A stretch of DNA of 38,705 bases from JAZKJD01 sp040384585 (GTDB lineage: Bacteria > Pseudomonadota > Gammaproteobacteria > Diplorickettsiales > Diplorickettsiaceae), in contig JAZKJD010000029.1 of assembly GCA_040384585.1 (NCBI GenBank), positions 1 through 38,705 of the forward strand, written 5' to 3'. Shown here piece after piece: positions 7,760 through 16,829 of this stretch; position 1 is the first letter of the stretch, and each line of letters opens with the position of its first letter. Made by a program: the position numbers and the translations under genes. The notes below the pieces were generated by a model that saw nothing but the letters and a program-made list of their open reading frames with translations, did not search any database and had not been told where the DNA came from.

Positions 7760-8589
7760 TGACTATTACTGAAGTCGATCTTGCGAAATACCAACAACGG
7801 GTCAATCAACTTTTAACGGTTTTCTTGTCAGATTCTGGCGTGTGTCAATCACTATATGAAGCAATGCGCTATGCCGTTTTAGAGGGAGGAAAGCGCTTGC
7901 GCCCATTGCTAATTTATGCAATGGGCGAAGCCTTAGGTCTTACTCTGGAAGCGCTCGATCACGCGGCCTGTTCAGTGGAACTGATTCATGCTTATTCCTT
8001 GATTCATGATGATCTGCCCATGATGGACAATGATGATTGGCGACGGGGGAATCTTAGCTGTCATAAGAGGTTTGGAGAGGCTCTTGCCTTATTAGCGGGT
8101 GATGCATTACAAGCCCTTGCCTTTGAGATACTCGTAAAAGCGCCATTAAATCCCTTGCAAATTTTAGCAATGCTCAAAGTATTGGCGAAAGCTGTGGGCC
8201 CAAACGGAATGGTGGGTGGACAAGCCATGGAATTTAGCAGATCAGCTACACCTATAAACTTTTCAACGATTAACCTCTTAAAAACTGGGTCTTTATTTCG
8301 TGCTTCTTTAGAATTGGCTGGAATTGCCGGCAATGTTTCATCAGAGGCCTTTACGTCGTTAGGTCGTTTAGGCAATGTGATAGGTTTGACCTATCAACTC
8401 CAAGACGATATCTGTGATAATCAAGTCGAATTTCTGGATTTAAAAGAGGAAAAAGTCACTTCTCAACGCCACTTATTGGATTGTTTTGAGGATTTAAGCA
8501 TCTTATTGCCCATAGTGTCTAAACAGTTCCTAATACACCTATTTCATCGCTTATTCCCAGAGCCATCATACGAAAAAATTTATCGATAA
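7759..8589 (+). CDS. ispA: Polyprenyl (farnesyl/geranyl) diphosphate synthase
   Basis: It condenses isopentenyl diphosphate with allylic diphosphates to make farnesyl diphosphate for quinones and undecaprenyl carriers. Visible motifs are LEGGKRLRPLL, the first aspartate-rich motif LIHDDLPMMDNDDWRRG, the GGQAMEF segment, KTGSLFRASLE, and the second aspartate-rich motif QLQDDICD. The start is GTG at 7759 inside the xseB stop. It is 276 residues against about 295-300 for the family. After the second Asp motif the sequence departs from the family: the usual G-K-x-T-Y-P segment is not there and the last 50 residues look unrelated. All catalytic Asp are present, so activity is still plausible. dxs, which follows in E. 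coli, is absent. Confidence 0.88.
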   Translation: MTITEVDLAKYQQRVNQLLTVFLSDSGVCQSLYEAMRYAVLEGGKRLRPLLIYAMGEALGLTLEALDHAACSVELIHAYSLIHDDLPMMDNDDWRRGNLSCHKRFGEALALLAGDALQALAFEILVKAPLNPLQILAMLKVLAKAVGPNGMVGGQAMEFSRSATPINFSTINLLKTGSLFRASLELAGIAGNVSSEAFTSLGRLGNVIGLTYQLQDDICDNQVEFLDLKEEKVTSQRHLLDCFEDLSILLPIVSKQFLIHLFHRLFPEPSYEKIYR

Positions 8590-8704
8590 AGCGGACACAA
8601 TTCATTTCTTTAATGAAGACAGGCCTGTTATAATGACGTTTAATCGCTATTTTATCAAGCACGAAACTGCTGTTTCTGTTTGGCTTTGCAAAAGGTCCAT
8701 GAAC

Positions 8705-8852
8705 TAGGGTAAGTCGTCATGTAGCGAGGATGAGTCAGAAAACGTGGTTTTTCGAGTATCGTAACGGAGCATACTTGGGGGTATGTGAGTAACGAAACGC
8801 AGAAAATACGACGGTTTATGACAATCATCGTGCCAAATGACGACACACCCTA
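8705..8852. repeat. Family 1 palindromic element, copy A
   Basis: This 148-bp imperfect palindrome begins TAGGGTAAGTCGTCAT and ends with its near complement ATGACGACACACCCTA. The core holds GAGTATCGTAACGGAGCATAC-type sequence, then GTATGTGAGTAACGAAACGC, which is shared with the other family 1 copies. It ends about 35 bp before ahpC and fills most of the 297-bp ispA-ahpC intergenic region. No other feature is visible there. Confidence 0.85.
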
Positions 8853-8886
8853 TTAAAAATTTATTTAAAAAGAGAGGAAAATAACT

Positions 8887-9441
8887 ATGCCAATGTTAAA
8901 AGTAGGGGATAAACTGCCTGAATTTAAGCTCCAAGCTACGGTGGATACCGATATTAGTAAGGCTTTTACAGAGATTAGCCAGGCTTCTTATCCGGGTAAA
9001 TGGTTGGTACTATTTTTTTGGCCTAAAGACTTTACGTTTGTATGTCCCACTGAAATTGTTGCATTTAATGATTTAAACGATCAATTTAAAGAGAGTAATG
9101 CGGTATTACTTGGCGGTAGTACAGATAGTGAGTTTGTGCACCGTGCTTGGCGTCAACACAATGAGGATCTACGTCATCTTTCATTCCCCATGTTGAGTGA
9201 TATTAAACATGAATTATGCAACAATTTAGGTATTCTAGATAATGAAGCGGGTGTTGCACAACGTGCTACTTTCATTATTGATCCTGAGGGCGTGATTCGT
9301 TTTACTATGGTAACTGACTTAAGTATAGGACGTAACCCTACCGAGGTGTTACGTATATTACGGGCTTTACAAGAGGGTGGTCTTTGTCCTTGTAACTGGC
9401 AGCCTGGCCAACATACAATCAATGTTGCTGAAGTTGCCTAA
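8887..9441 (+). CDS. ahpC: AhpC-type 2-Cys peroxiredoxin
   Basis: It reduces hydrogen peroxide and organic peroxides in the cytoplasm. The peroxidatic Cys53 is in PKDFTFVCPTEI, with the downstream Arg in GVAQRATFII, and the C-terminal GGLCPCNW holds Cys167 and Cys169. A CxC-like C-terminus of this kind is typical of the AhpC group reduced by AhpD or thioredoxin-like partners and not by AhpF. At 184 residues it is normal length. A strong ribosome site (AGAGAGGAAA) precedes the ATG. It is a single gene: a family 1 palindrome lies upstream and a clear terminator downstream. No ahpD or oxyR is in the window. Confidence 0.9.
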   Translation: MPMLKVGDKLPEFKLQATVDTDISKAFTEISQASYPGKWLVLFFWPKDFTFVCPTEIVAFNDLNDQFKESNAVLLGGSTDSEFVHRAWRQHNEDLRHLSFPMLSDIKHELCNNLGILDNEAGVAQRATFIIDPEGVIRFTMVTDLSIGRNPTEVLRILRALQEGGLCPCNWQPGQHTINVAEVA

Positions 9442-9465
9442 AACAACGTAAAATCAGTAGTAAAG

Positions 9466-9487
9466 ACCCGCTTAACGCGGGTTTTTT
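9466..9487 (+). terminator. Rho-independent terminator after ahpC
   Basis: A stem ACCCGC/GCGGGT with a 5-base loop (TTAAC) is followed by six T at 9482-9487, starting 25 bp after the ahpC stop. Confidence 0.85.
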
Positions 9488-9527
9488 ATAAATTAGAGAT
9501 TTTTTGGTCTATAGGGCTAGGTGGAAT

Positions 9528-9836
9528 ATGTGCTACGACAAGCATATTTTTCTTTGCATCAACGAGCGAGACAATAACCGAGATTGTTGTGCAAAGCGCG
9601 GCTCTAAGCCTTTGCTGGATTATTTAAAAACAAAAATAAAAATGCTTGATGAAAAAAAGAAAATACGCGTCAGTAGCGCGGGTTGTTTGGGTCGTTGTAG
9701 CGAAGGACCTGTTTTAGTAATTTATCCGGATGGCGTTTGGTACGATTGCGAAAGTCGGCAGGATATCGATGAAATCGTGCAAGAACATATAATAAATAAA
9801 CAAATAGTGACTCGCTTGTTATTGTCTAATGTGTGA
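9528..9836 (+). CDS. (2Fe-2S) thioredoxin-like ferredoxin
   Basis: This 102-residue protein has the cysteine pattern of the small thioredoxin-fold ferredoxins: FLCINERDNNRDCC near the N-terminus, and SSAGCLGRCSEGPVLVIYPDGVWY later. Together they ligate a 2Fe-2S cluster. Members of this family are small electron carriers of unknown partner. The ATG at 9528 is chosen because AGGTGG lies just upstream and the homologous part begins there. An in-frame TTG at 9504 would add 8 residues. The end overlaps the start of the next gene by 8 bp, so it is likely co-translated with the acyltransferase. Confidence 0.85.
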   Translation: MCYDKHIFLCINERDNNRDCCAKRGSKPLLDYLKTKIKMLDEKKKIRVSSAGCLGRCSEGPVLVIYPDGVWYDCESRQDIDEIVQEHIINKQIVTRLLLSNV

Positions 9837-10737
9837 AAAACCCTTTGATCTCATATACCCTCGCTATTGGCCAACTTGGCTAGGACTAGGGATTTTATAT
9901 GGGATAAACAAATTATCCTATAAGGTACAGCTTAAAATTGGCAAGTACTTAGGTCGCTGCGCTTTTCATTTACTCAAACGTTTTCGGAATATTGCTAGTA
10001 TTAATCTATCTCTTTGTTTTCCAGAACAATCCGAACCAGCGCGCCAAACACTTTTGCAGAAACATTTTGAATCCTTAGGAATGGGTTTGGTTGAATCGGC
10101 TATGGCATGGTGGACGCCTCCCCATAAATTGGCAGCATTGATTCAGATAGAAGGTTTAGAACATCTGCAAGAAGCTATGGCAAAAAAACAAGGTGTTCTC
10201 ATTTTAAGTGGGCACTTTACCTCGTTAGATATTTGCGGGCGTTTATTTTCAACTATTTTTCCCATGTATGTTGTTTATCGCGAGCAAAAGAATCAAGTGA
10301 TTGATACCTTATTAAAAAAACACAGAAATTTTAAATTGATGCAGCCTATTCATCGACATGCCGTTCGCCAAATTATCAAAGCCTTGAAAAAAAATGCTGC
10401 TATTTGGTATGCCGCCGATCAAGATTATGGGGTAGGGCACAGTATTTTTTCGCCTTTCTTTACTATCCCGACTGCCACGATTACCACACCTAGTCGTTAT
10501 GCAAAGCATACACATGCACAAGTCGTTACTCTATTTTATCATCGGCTTCCACAAGGAAAAGGCTATCAAATTATTATTAATCCTATTTTAAAAGATTTTG
10601 ACCAGCTCCCCCCCTCTGAAGCCGCTCTTTATTTTAATAAGCTATTAGAACAAGCTATTCGTGCCCATCCAGAACAATATCTTTGGATACATCGGCGCTT
10701 TAAAACAAGGCCCGCTGGCGAAAAGTCCTTTTACTAA
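9829..10737 (+). CDS. lpxL: Lipid A late acyltransferase (LpxL/HtrB family)
   Basis: This inner-membrane enzyme adds a secondary acyl chain to Kdo2-lipid IVA. It has 302 residues with an N-terminal hydrophobic stretch (WPTWLGLGILYGI) and the catalytic HxxxxD motif in LSGHFTSLDICGR. Further family blocks are IWYAADQDYG, FFTIPTATITTPSRYA and the C-terminal QYLWIHRRFKTRPAGE. These blocks match LpxL more than LpxM, though position specificity cannot be read from sequence. The ATG at 9829 overlaps the ferredoxin gene stop. Confidence 0.85.
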   Translation: MCEKPFDLIYPRYWPTWLGLGILYGINKLSYKVQLKIGKYLGRCAFHLLKRFRNIASINLSLCFPEQSEPARQTLLQKHFESLGMGLVESAMAWWTPPHKLAALIQIEGLEHLQEAMAKKQGVLILSGHFTSLDICGRLFSTIFPMYVVYREQKNQVIDTLLKKHRNFKLMQPIHRHAVRQIIKALKKNAAIWYAADQDYGVGHSIFSPFFTIPTATITTPSRYAKHTHAQVVTLFYHRLPQGKGYQIIINPILKDFDQLPPSEAALYFNKLLEQAIRAHPEQYLWIHRRFKTRPAGEKSFY

Positions 10738-10754
10738 ATAAATCATCTCATGAT

Positions 10755-11954
10755 ATGAATAATAGACTTATCGGTGGAATTCTACTTGTTATTGGTACTA
10801 GTATTGGCGGCGGCATGTTGGCTCTCCCCGTTGCTACGGCACAGTTAGGCTTCATCAGTGCCATTTTATTTCTCATTATTTGTTGGGCGGTGATGACAAC
10901 CAGTGCATTACTCATTTTAGAAGTCAATCTTTGGCATCCGGTAAATAGTAATTTAATTTCTATGGCTAAAACCACTTTGGGTCGTTTGGGTCAGATTGTT
11001 ACTTGGATTAGTTATTTATTATTATTATATGCACTTTTAGCCGCCTATATTTCTGGCGGAGGCGATTTTTTACAGCATTTTTTAGCAGGATTTCATTTGA
11101 AATTTTCCAATAAATTTTCTGCATATCTGTTTGCTGTTTTATTGAGTTTTGTCGTTTACAAAGGTATTCGCACGGTTGATTATGTGAATCGAGGTTTAAT
11201 GTTTACTAAGTTAGCCACGATTGGTTTATTGATAATCTGCATTTTCCCTTTTGTTTCTATCGATTATCTTTTAACGTTTGGAAAGTTCCATTCTTTGCCA
11301 GTGATCATCACTAGCATCACGGTTATCATCACTTCATTTGGATTTGCGGTTATCGTTCCCAGCCTACGCAGCTATTTTAAAAATGATGAACACCTATTAC
11401 GCAAAGCTATTCTCATCGGCAGTTTTATTCCACTTATTTGTTATATCTTATGGGAGTTAGTTATTTTAGGTGTGCTACCCTCTCAAGGACAATTCAGTGT
11501 AATGGCGATGACACAGTCAGGCCATTCGACCAGTGATTTGATCAATGCCTTGAATCAATTACTTCACAAGCCACTTATTAACTTTTTAGCAAAAGTTTTT
11601 ACCGCGATCTGTCTCGCGACCTCATTTTTAGGAGTCGCGTTAAGCTTATTTGATTTTTTAAGTGACGGACTAGCCGTCAAAAAAACGAGATTATACAAAT
11701 TATTGCTTTATGTGCTTACTTTTCTACCACCCTTGATTATTGCCAATCACTATCCAAACGCGTTTATTAAAGCCTTATCTTATGCTGGCATTCTCTGTGT
11801 CATATTATTAATAATGCTACCTGCCATGATGGCATGGAGCGGACGTTATATAAAAAAAATCGCAACAACTTATCAAGTGGCAGGCGGTAAATACTTGTTA
11901 AGCATTTTACTTGTTATCGCGGTTGCACTCATTGTTTTAGCGTGTATCACTTAA
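10755..11954 (+). CDS. Aromatic amino-acid permease (HAAAP family), copy 1
   Basis: This 399-residue inner-membrane protein has about 11 hydrophobic segments. The N-terminal signature IGGILLVIGTSIGGGMLALPVA marks the hydroxy/aromatic amino-acid permease family (TyrP, Mtr, TnaB), proton symporters for tyrosine or tryptophan. It follows lpxL by 17 bp and precedes a close paralogue by 29 bp, so these may be transcribed together. Two conserved internal blocks are SFGFAVIVPSLRSYF and SFLGVALSLFDFLSDG. The exact substrate cannot be told. For an intracellular bacterium these are likely routes for host amino acids. Confidence 0.88.
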   Translation: MNNRLIGGILLVIGTSIGGGMLALPVATAQLGFISAILFLIICWAVMTTSALLILEVNLWHPVNSNLISMAKTTLGRLGQIVTWISYLLLLYALLAAYISGGGDFLQHFLAGFHLKFSNKFSAYLFAVLLSFVVYKGIRTVDYVNRGLMFTKLATIGLLIICIFPFVSIDYLLTFGKFHSLPVIITSITVIITSFGFAVIVPSLRSYFKNDEHLLRKAILIGSFIPLICYILWELVILGVLPSQGQFSVMAMTQSGHSTSDLINALNQLLHKPLINFLAKVFTAICLATSFLGVALSLFDFLSDGLAVKKTRLYKLLLYVLTFLPPLIIANHYPNAFIKALSYAGILCVILLIMLPAMMAWSGRYIKKIATTYQVAGGKYLLSILLVIAVALIVLACIT

Positions 11955-11983
11955 ACCATAGTCTTTAACCCTATTGGAAAAAA

Positions 11984-13180
11984 ATGAATACAAAACAAAT
12001 AGGCGGCATTTTAATGATCACAGGCAACGCCATAGGCGGCGGCATGCTAGCGTTACCCCTTGCCACTGCACAAGCTGGTTTTATTAATTCTACTCTGTTT
12101 TTGATAGCGTGTTGGGCAATTATGCTAGCGGGTGGTTTGCTTATTTTAGAAGTTAACCTTTGGTTTCCCCCCAATAGTCATTTAGTTTCAATGGCGCGTG
12201 CCACCTTAGGTCGAACGGGCGAAATAATTACTTGGGTGTGTTATTTGCTTTTATTATATTCCTTATTATCCGCCTATATCGCCGGCGGTTCCGATTTTTT
12301 GCAGGGTTTATTGCAGAAAGCAAATCAGCACTTTTCCCTTAAAAGTATGGCGGTTTTATTTGTTTTAGTTTTTGGTGTTATTGTCTATAAAGGGATACAC
12401 TCCGTTGACACTTTCAATCGACTCTTAATGGGCGGCAAGCTTTTCATTTATATTCTGTTGATTTTATTGATTTTCCCTTTTCTTTCATCAAAACAGTTAA
12501 CGCAAGGTCAGCTGCATTATTTGCCAAATAGCCTTACGATTATGATCACATCGTTTGGTTTTGCGGCGATTATTCCCAGCTTACGCAGCTATTTTCACAG
12601 CGATAGCCGCCAATTACGGCGGGTTATTATTCTCGGTAGCTTAATTCCACTCATTTGTTATATTTTATGGAATGCCGCTATTATGGGAACTATCCCTATA
12701 GAGGGTAACTTAGGTCTTTCGCAGATTGCTCATGCTAAGCAACCAACAAGCGAGTTAACGAATAGAATTAGTTCTTTATTAAATAAAAGATTGATTACTG
12801 GATTGGCTTGGGGTTTTACATCCGTTTGTTTGGCTACCTCTTTTCTAGGGGTAGGACTGAGTCTAAGCGATTTTTTAATGGATGGTTTTGGTTTAAATAA
12901 AACAGAAAAAAACAAAAGTATTGCTGCCATACTGACTTTTCTTCCACCGTTAATTATTGTTTTATTTTATCCTGCTGCATTTATGGCAGCATTAAATTAT
13001 GCTGGTATTTGGTGTGCCAGTTTGTTAGCTTTACTTCCAGCACTGATGGCTTGGTCAGGACGTTATCGTCAACAGTGTCGTTCCCCTTATCGAGTTGCGG
13101 GTGGGAAAATTTTATTAAGCTTGGTAATCATTGCGGCAGCTATTATTATTGCCCATGCGATTATTGTTGATATTTTTTAA
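11984..13180 (+). CDS. Aromatic amino-acid permease (HAAAP family), copy 2
   Basis: At 398 residues it is a tandem paralogue of the preceding gene with the same blocks: IGGILMITGNAIGGGMLALP, FGFAAIIPSLRSYF and SFLGVGLSLSDFLMDG. The two align end to end without gaps of note but differ at many positions, so the duplication is old. The substrate could have diverged (Tyr in one, Trp in the other) but this is not visible. It is followed by a 307-bp gene-free stretch of palindromic repeats. Confidence 0.88.
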   Translation: MNTKQIGGILMITGNAIGGGMLALPLATAQAGFINSTLFLIACWAIMLAGGLLILEVNLWFPPNSHLVSMARATLGRTGEIITWVCYLLLLYSLLSAYIAGGSDFLQGLLQKANQHFSLKSMAVLFVLVFGVIVYKGIHSVDTFNRLLMGGKLFIYILLILLIFPFLSSKQLTQGQLHYLPNSLTIMITSFGFAAIIPSLRSYFHSDSRQLRRVIILGSLIPLICYILWNAAIMGTIPIEGNLGLSQIAHAKQPTSELTNRISSLLNKRLITGLAWGFTSVCLATSFLGVGLSLSDFLMDGFGLNKTEKNKSIAAILTFLPPLIIVLFYPAAFMAALNYAGIWCASLLALLPALMAWSGRYRQQCRSPYRVAGGKILLSLVIIAAAIIIAHAIIVDIF

Positions 13181-13207
13181 CTAGAAAATCTCTGGGGACA
13201 AAATTAC

Positions 13208-13456
13208 AGCATTTTCACCATTATCAGGTCATAGTCTTGTGCGGGTGACAGCAGGGTGCTCTTCTTTTTTCGACATAATGGCGAAAAAAAAGAGTGCCCG
13301 CTGGCAGGACCCGCACCCATACCACAGGCCTAATGATAATGAAAATGCTGTAAAATAAGCATGGTACGGGATTCTTTCCTTTTTGTGGCGAAGCCGGCAA
13401 AAAAGTGCATCCCGTTGACAGGATCCATGCCAAGCACTTTTTTGTTTCTTACAGAG
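13208..13456. repeat. Two adjacent palindromic repeat elements between permease and tkt
   Basis: The 307 bp between the genes is almost all repeat. The first element (about 13208-13351) has arms AGCATTTTCACCATTATCA and TGATAATGAAAATGCT and an internal hairpin (GTGCTCTTCTTTTTTCG against CGAAAAAAAAGAGTGCC). Parts of it recur at 7319-7389. The second (about 13351-13456) is a family 2 element in reverse orientation and resembles 15501-15624 and 33861-33980. No gene or clear promoter is visible. Confidence 0.65.
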
Positions 13457-13487
13457 CTAAAAAATAGGTGATTCAAAGGCCTTTCAA

Positions 13488-15485
13488 ATGTTGTTTTTTC
13501 AAAAAAAATGTGCTGACGCTATCCGTGCTCTGAGTATGGATGCCGTACAAAAAGCTAATTCAGGACATCCTGGTATGCCCATGGGTATGGCCGATATCGC
13601 CACTGTTTTGTTTCAGGATTTTTTAAAGCATAATCCTATGAATCCAACTTGGTCTAACCGGGATCGTTTTATGCTATCCAATGGTCATGGATCGATGTTG
13701 CATTATGCACTGCTTCACCTTACGGGTTATGCGCTTTCTTTAGAAGACCTCCAACAATTTCGACAATTACATTCAAAAACACCAGGCCATCCCGAGTTTG
13801 GCTTAACGCCAGGTATTGAAACTACCACCGGTCCATTGGGACAAGGATTTGCTAATGCCGTTGGCATGGCACTCGCAGAACGTTGTTTAGCAGCACAATT
13901 CAATCGTCATCGTCATGAAATAGTTGATCATTTTACCTATGTGTTTATGGGTGACGGTTGTCTAATGGAAGGTATTTCTCATGAAGCTGCTTCATTGGCA
14001 GGTTGTTTAGGTTTGGGTAAGCTCATCGCTTTTTGGGATGATAATAAAATTTCGATTGATGGTAATGTCACCGGTTGGTTTAAGGACAATACACCACAAC
14101 GCTTCGCTGCCTATCATTGGCATGTCATCCCTGATGTTGATGGTCACAATCCAAACAAAATTAAAACAGCTATTGCACAAGCACGCGCTATAACTGATAA
14201 ACCTAGCTTGATCTGCTGTAGAACACATATTGCTTTTGGCGCGCCTACCCTAGCAGGAAGTCATGAAGCACATGGTGCTCCACTCGGGGATGAAGAAATA
14301 ACTGCCACTAAGCGTGCGTTAGATTGGAATTATCCTGCCTTTGAGATTCCTGATGACATAGCTCAAGCGTGGGATGCTAGAGAAAAAGGCGCTAGACTAG
14401 AACGAATTTGGGAAGAAAAATGGCAGCGCTATCAAAAAGAATATCCTGAACTTGCCAAGGAATTTTGGCGTAGAATCCATACTCAGCTTCCAAACGATTG
14501 GGCAAAAAAATCTAAAAAAATTATTGCAGACATCCTCAAAAAACCTGAAAAAATTGCCACACGTAAAGCATCCCAAAACAGCTTAAATGCTTTTGCTCCT
14601 CTTTTGCCTGAACTTTTAGGGGGTTCTGCTGATCTTACAGAATCCAATTTAACTTTTTGGAAAGGTGCTACTGTATTGAGCCAAGAGCAGCCAGCAGGAA
14701 ATTATCTTCACTATGGTGTGCGAGAATTTGGTATGTCGGCGATGATGAATGGAATCGCGCTGCATGGTGGATTTATTCCTTATGGCGGTACCTTTTTAGT
14801 CTTCAGTGATTATGCACGCAATGCCATTCGTTTATCGGCTTTAATGAAACAGCGAGTTATCTTTGTTTATACACATGATTCTATTGGTTTAGGTGAAGAT
14901 GGACCGACACATCAACCCATAGAACATATCAATAGCTTACGCATTATTCCTGGGCTTTCGATATGGCGACCTTGTGATGCTGTTGAAACCGCAGTGGCGT
15001 GGCAGCAAGCCTTAGAACATCAAGGACCTAGCTGTTTATTACTGTCGCGTCAAGTGGTACCACCACAATCACACTCACAAGCTAGAGCATCGTCTATTCA
15101 GCGCGGCGCGTATATCATTTTCGATTGTCAATTAGCACCTGAAGCGATTATAATAGCAACAGGATCTGAAGTTAGTCTTGCTGTTGATGCAGCACAATCT
15201 TTAGCGCAACAAGGAAAACGAATTCGTGTGGTATCGATGCCATCGACTGATCGCTTCGCCCTGCAAGATGCGGCTTATCAAAATGCTATTTTACCTGTTA
15301 CGGTGACAAAACGAGTTTCTGTAGAAGCGGGGAATACCGATTTTTGGTATCGCTATGTTGGTTGTGGGGGAGAGGTTATTGGTATCGATCGATTTGGTGA
15401 GTCTGCGCCAGGACAAGTTGTGTTTACTGCTTTAGGACTTACCACCGAACACATTATTAAAACCGTAAATAAGTTATTGCAATAA
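13488..15485 (+). CDS. tkt: Transketolase
   Basis: This thiamine-diphosphate enzyme of the pentose phosphate pathway moves two-carbon units between sugars. It has 665 residues, the family length. Visible blocks are RALSMDAVQKANSGHPGMPM, the cofactor region GDGCLMEGISHEAASLAG followed by DDNKISIDG, the catalytic Glu segment YGVREFGMSAMMNG, and HDSIGLGEDGPTHQPIEH. It is followed by gap across a 182-bp spacer that holds a family 2 repeat, an arrangement also known in relatives where tkt heads a glycolytic cluster. pgk, pyk and fba are not next to it here. Confidence 0.95.
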   Translation: MLFFQKKCADAIRALSMDAVQKANSGHPGMPMGMADIATVLFQDFLKHNPMNPTWSNRDRFMLSNGHGSMLHYALLHLTGYALSLEDLQQFRQLHSKTPGHPEFGLTPGIETTTGPLGQGFANAVGMALAERCLAAQFNRHRHEIVDHFTYVFMGDGCLMEGISHEAASLAGCLGLGKLIAFWDDNKISIDGNVTGWFKDNTPQRFAAYHWHVIPDVDGHNPNKIKTAIAQARAITDKPSLICCRTHIAFGAPTLAGSHEAHGAPLGDEEITATKRALDWNYPAFEIPDDIAQAWDAREKGARLERIWEEKWQRYQKEYPELAKEFWRRIHTQLPNDWAKKSKKIIADILKKPEKIATRKASQNSLNAFAPLLPELLGGSADLTESNLTFWKGATVLSQEQPAGNYLHYGVREFGMSAMMNGIALHGGFIPYGGTFLVFSDYARNAIRLSALMKQRVIFVYTHDSIGLGEDGPTHQPIEHINSLRIIPGLSIWRPCDAVETAVAWQQALEHQGPSCLLLSRQVVPPQSHSQARASSIQRGAYIIFDCQLAPEAIIIATGSEVSLAVDAAQSLAQQGKRIRVVSMPSTDRFALQDAAYQNAILPVTVTKRVSVEAGNTDFWYRYVGCGGEVIGIDRFGESAPGQVVFTALGLTTEHIIKTVNKLLQ

Positions 15486-15500
15486 TGGCATTGCACCAGT

Positions 15501-15624
15501 GCACAGTACAAAAAAATGGTTGGCACGGGTCCTGCCAGCGGATGCACTTTTTTTGCTGACTTGCGCCACAAAAAGAAGTCGCATTCACTGTCACCCATGC
15601 TGCTTTTTAATCTTTGTACTATGC
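15501..15624. repeat. Family 2 palindromic element, tkt-gap spacer
   Basis: Outer arms are GCACAGTACAAA (15501-15512) and TTTGTACTATGC (15613-15624). The inside holds GGGTCCTGCCAGCGGATGCA, a T-run and GCCACAAAAAG. The same plan is seen at 33861-33980 and, reversed, at 13351-13456. Confidence 0.75.
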
Positions 15625-15667
15625 AGAGGCTTTCACAATAAATGCAATAAAACAAGAGGAAAAGACG

Positions 15668-16681
15668 ATGACAACACGCATAGCAATCAATGGGTATGGG
15701 CGTATTGGACGGAATATCGTAAGGGCGCTGTTTGAAGCGCCGAAAAAGCACGATATAAAAATCGTAGCAATCAATGATTTAGGTGATATCAATATCAATG
15801 CCTATTTAACTCGTTACGATACTACACATGGAAAATTTCCAGGCACTGTTGTCATCGAAGATGATCATTTAGTTATTAATGGTCATCGTATAAAAATGAT
15901 TTGCGAACGTGATCCGGAAAAACTGCCTTGGAAAAGTTTAAATATCGATGTCGTACATGAATGTACTGGCCTATTTAGCAGCCGTGATAAAGCCACTAAA
16001 CATATTACTGCCGGCGCAAAGAAAGTGATTATCTCCGCACCGGCTGGCAAAGATGTCGATGCGACTATTGTCTATGGGGTTAATCACCATACCCTAAAAG
16101 CCAATCACAGGATTGTTTCTAATGCATCGTGCACGACGAATTGTTTAGCGCCTTTAGCAAAACCACTGCACGAAAAACTCGGTATTATCCAAGGCTTGAT
16201 GACAACGATTCATGCCTATACTAATGACCAAGTATTACTGGATACTTATCACAGCGATATGCATCGTGCACGCTCTGCTACACAATCTATGATCCCAACC
16301 AAAACAGGTGCCGCTGCCGCCGTCGGTTTGGTTTTACCAGAACTAGCAGGAAAACTAGATGGTTTGGCAATCCGCGTTCCTACGATTAATGTTTCCTTGG
16401 TAGATTTAAGTTTTCAAGCAAAACGGCAAACTACTGCCAAAGAAATTAATCAAATTTTACAACAAGCTTCTAAAGAAAAAGCGCTGGAAGGCATATTGAA
16501 TTTCTGCGAAGAGCCTTTAGTCTCTATTGACTATAATCATAACCCAGCTTCTTCTACCGTAGATGCCACGCAAACCCGCGTGCTTGGCGACTTTATAAAG
16601 GTGTTGGCTTGGTATGACAATGAATGGGGTTTTTCTAATAGAATGCTTGATGTAACCACTGTCCTGATGCAAGCTAGATAA
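15668..16681 (+). CDS. gap: Glyceraldehyde-3-phosphate dehydrogenase, type I
   Basis: It oxidises glyceraldehyde 3-phosphate to 1,3-bisphosphoglycerate with NAD. The 337-residue protein starts at ATG 15668, preceded by AAGAGGAAAAG. An in-frame start 54 bp upstream would add residues coded by the repeat spacer and is rejected. Motifs are INGYGRIGRNIVRAL (Rossmann loop), the active site SNASCTTNCLAPLAK, TGAAAAVGLVLPELAGKLDG, and the C-terminal WYDNEWGFSNRMLD. Erythrose-4-phosphate dehydrogenase (epd), which follows tkt in some bacteria, was considered. The RVPTINVSLVDLSF segment fits GAPDH better. Confidence 0.92.
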   Translation: MTTRIAINGYGRIGRNIVRALFEAPKKHDIKIVAINDLGDININAYLTRYDTTHGKFPGTVVIEDDHLVINGHRIKMICERDPEKLPWKSLNIDVVHECTGLFSSRDKATKHITAGAKKVIISAPAGKDVDATIVYGVNHHTLKANHRIVSNASCTTNCLAPLAKPLHEKLGIIQGLMTTIHAYTNDQVLLDTYHSDMHRARSATQSMIPTKTGAAAAVGLVLPELAGKLDGLAIRVPTINVSLVDLSFQAKRQTTAKEINQILQQASKEKALEGILNFCEEPLVSIDYNHNPASSTVDATQTRVLGDFIKVLAWYDNEWGFSNRMLDVTTVLMQAR

Positions 16682-16683
16682 AT

Positions 16684-16829
16684 TAGGGTGTGTTGACAAT
16701 TGCACGATGATGGCGAAAAAGCGTTGTTTTTCTGCGTTTCGTTACTCACATACTCTGTGTATGCTCCGTTACGATACTCAAAAAACAACGCTTTTTCGCT
16801 TATCCTAGCACAATTGTCAACACACCCTA
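16684..16829. repeat. Family 1 palindromic element, copy B
   Basis: Outer arms TAGGGTGTGTTGACAATTG and its exact complement ending at 16829 enclose the family core in reverse orientation (GCGTTTCGTTACTCACATAC, then GTATGCTCCGTTACGATACT). It starts 2 bp after the gap stop codon. As a long hairpin it could act as a terminator or stabilise the 3' end of the gap mRNA. Confidence 0.9.

Noticed and set aside
9504..9527. TTG start for the ferredoxin gene
   Set aside because: ATG 9528 has AGGTGG upstream and the cysteine motif follows at normal distance.
15614..15667. Upstream start for gap (18 extra residues)
   Set aside because: The extra part is coded by the end of the palindromic spacer, and the strong ribosome site is before ATG 15668.
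15668..16681. Erythrose-4-phosphate dehydrogenase (epd) instead of gap
   Set aside because: The position after tkt fits epd, but the RVPTINVSLVDLSF block and overall motif set fit GAPDH. No second gap gene is visible to compare.
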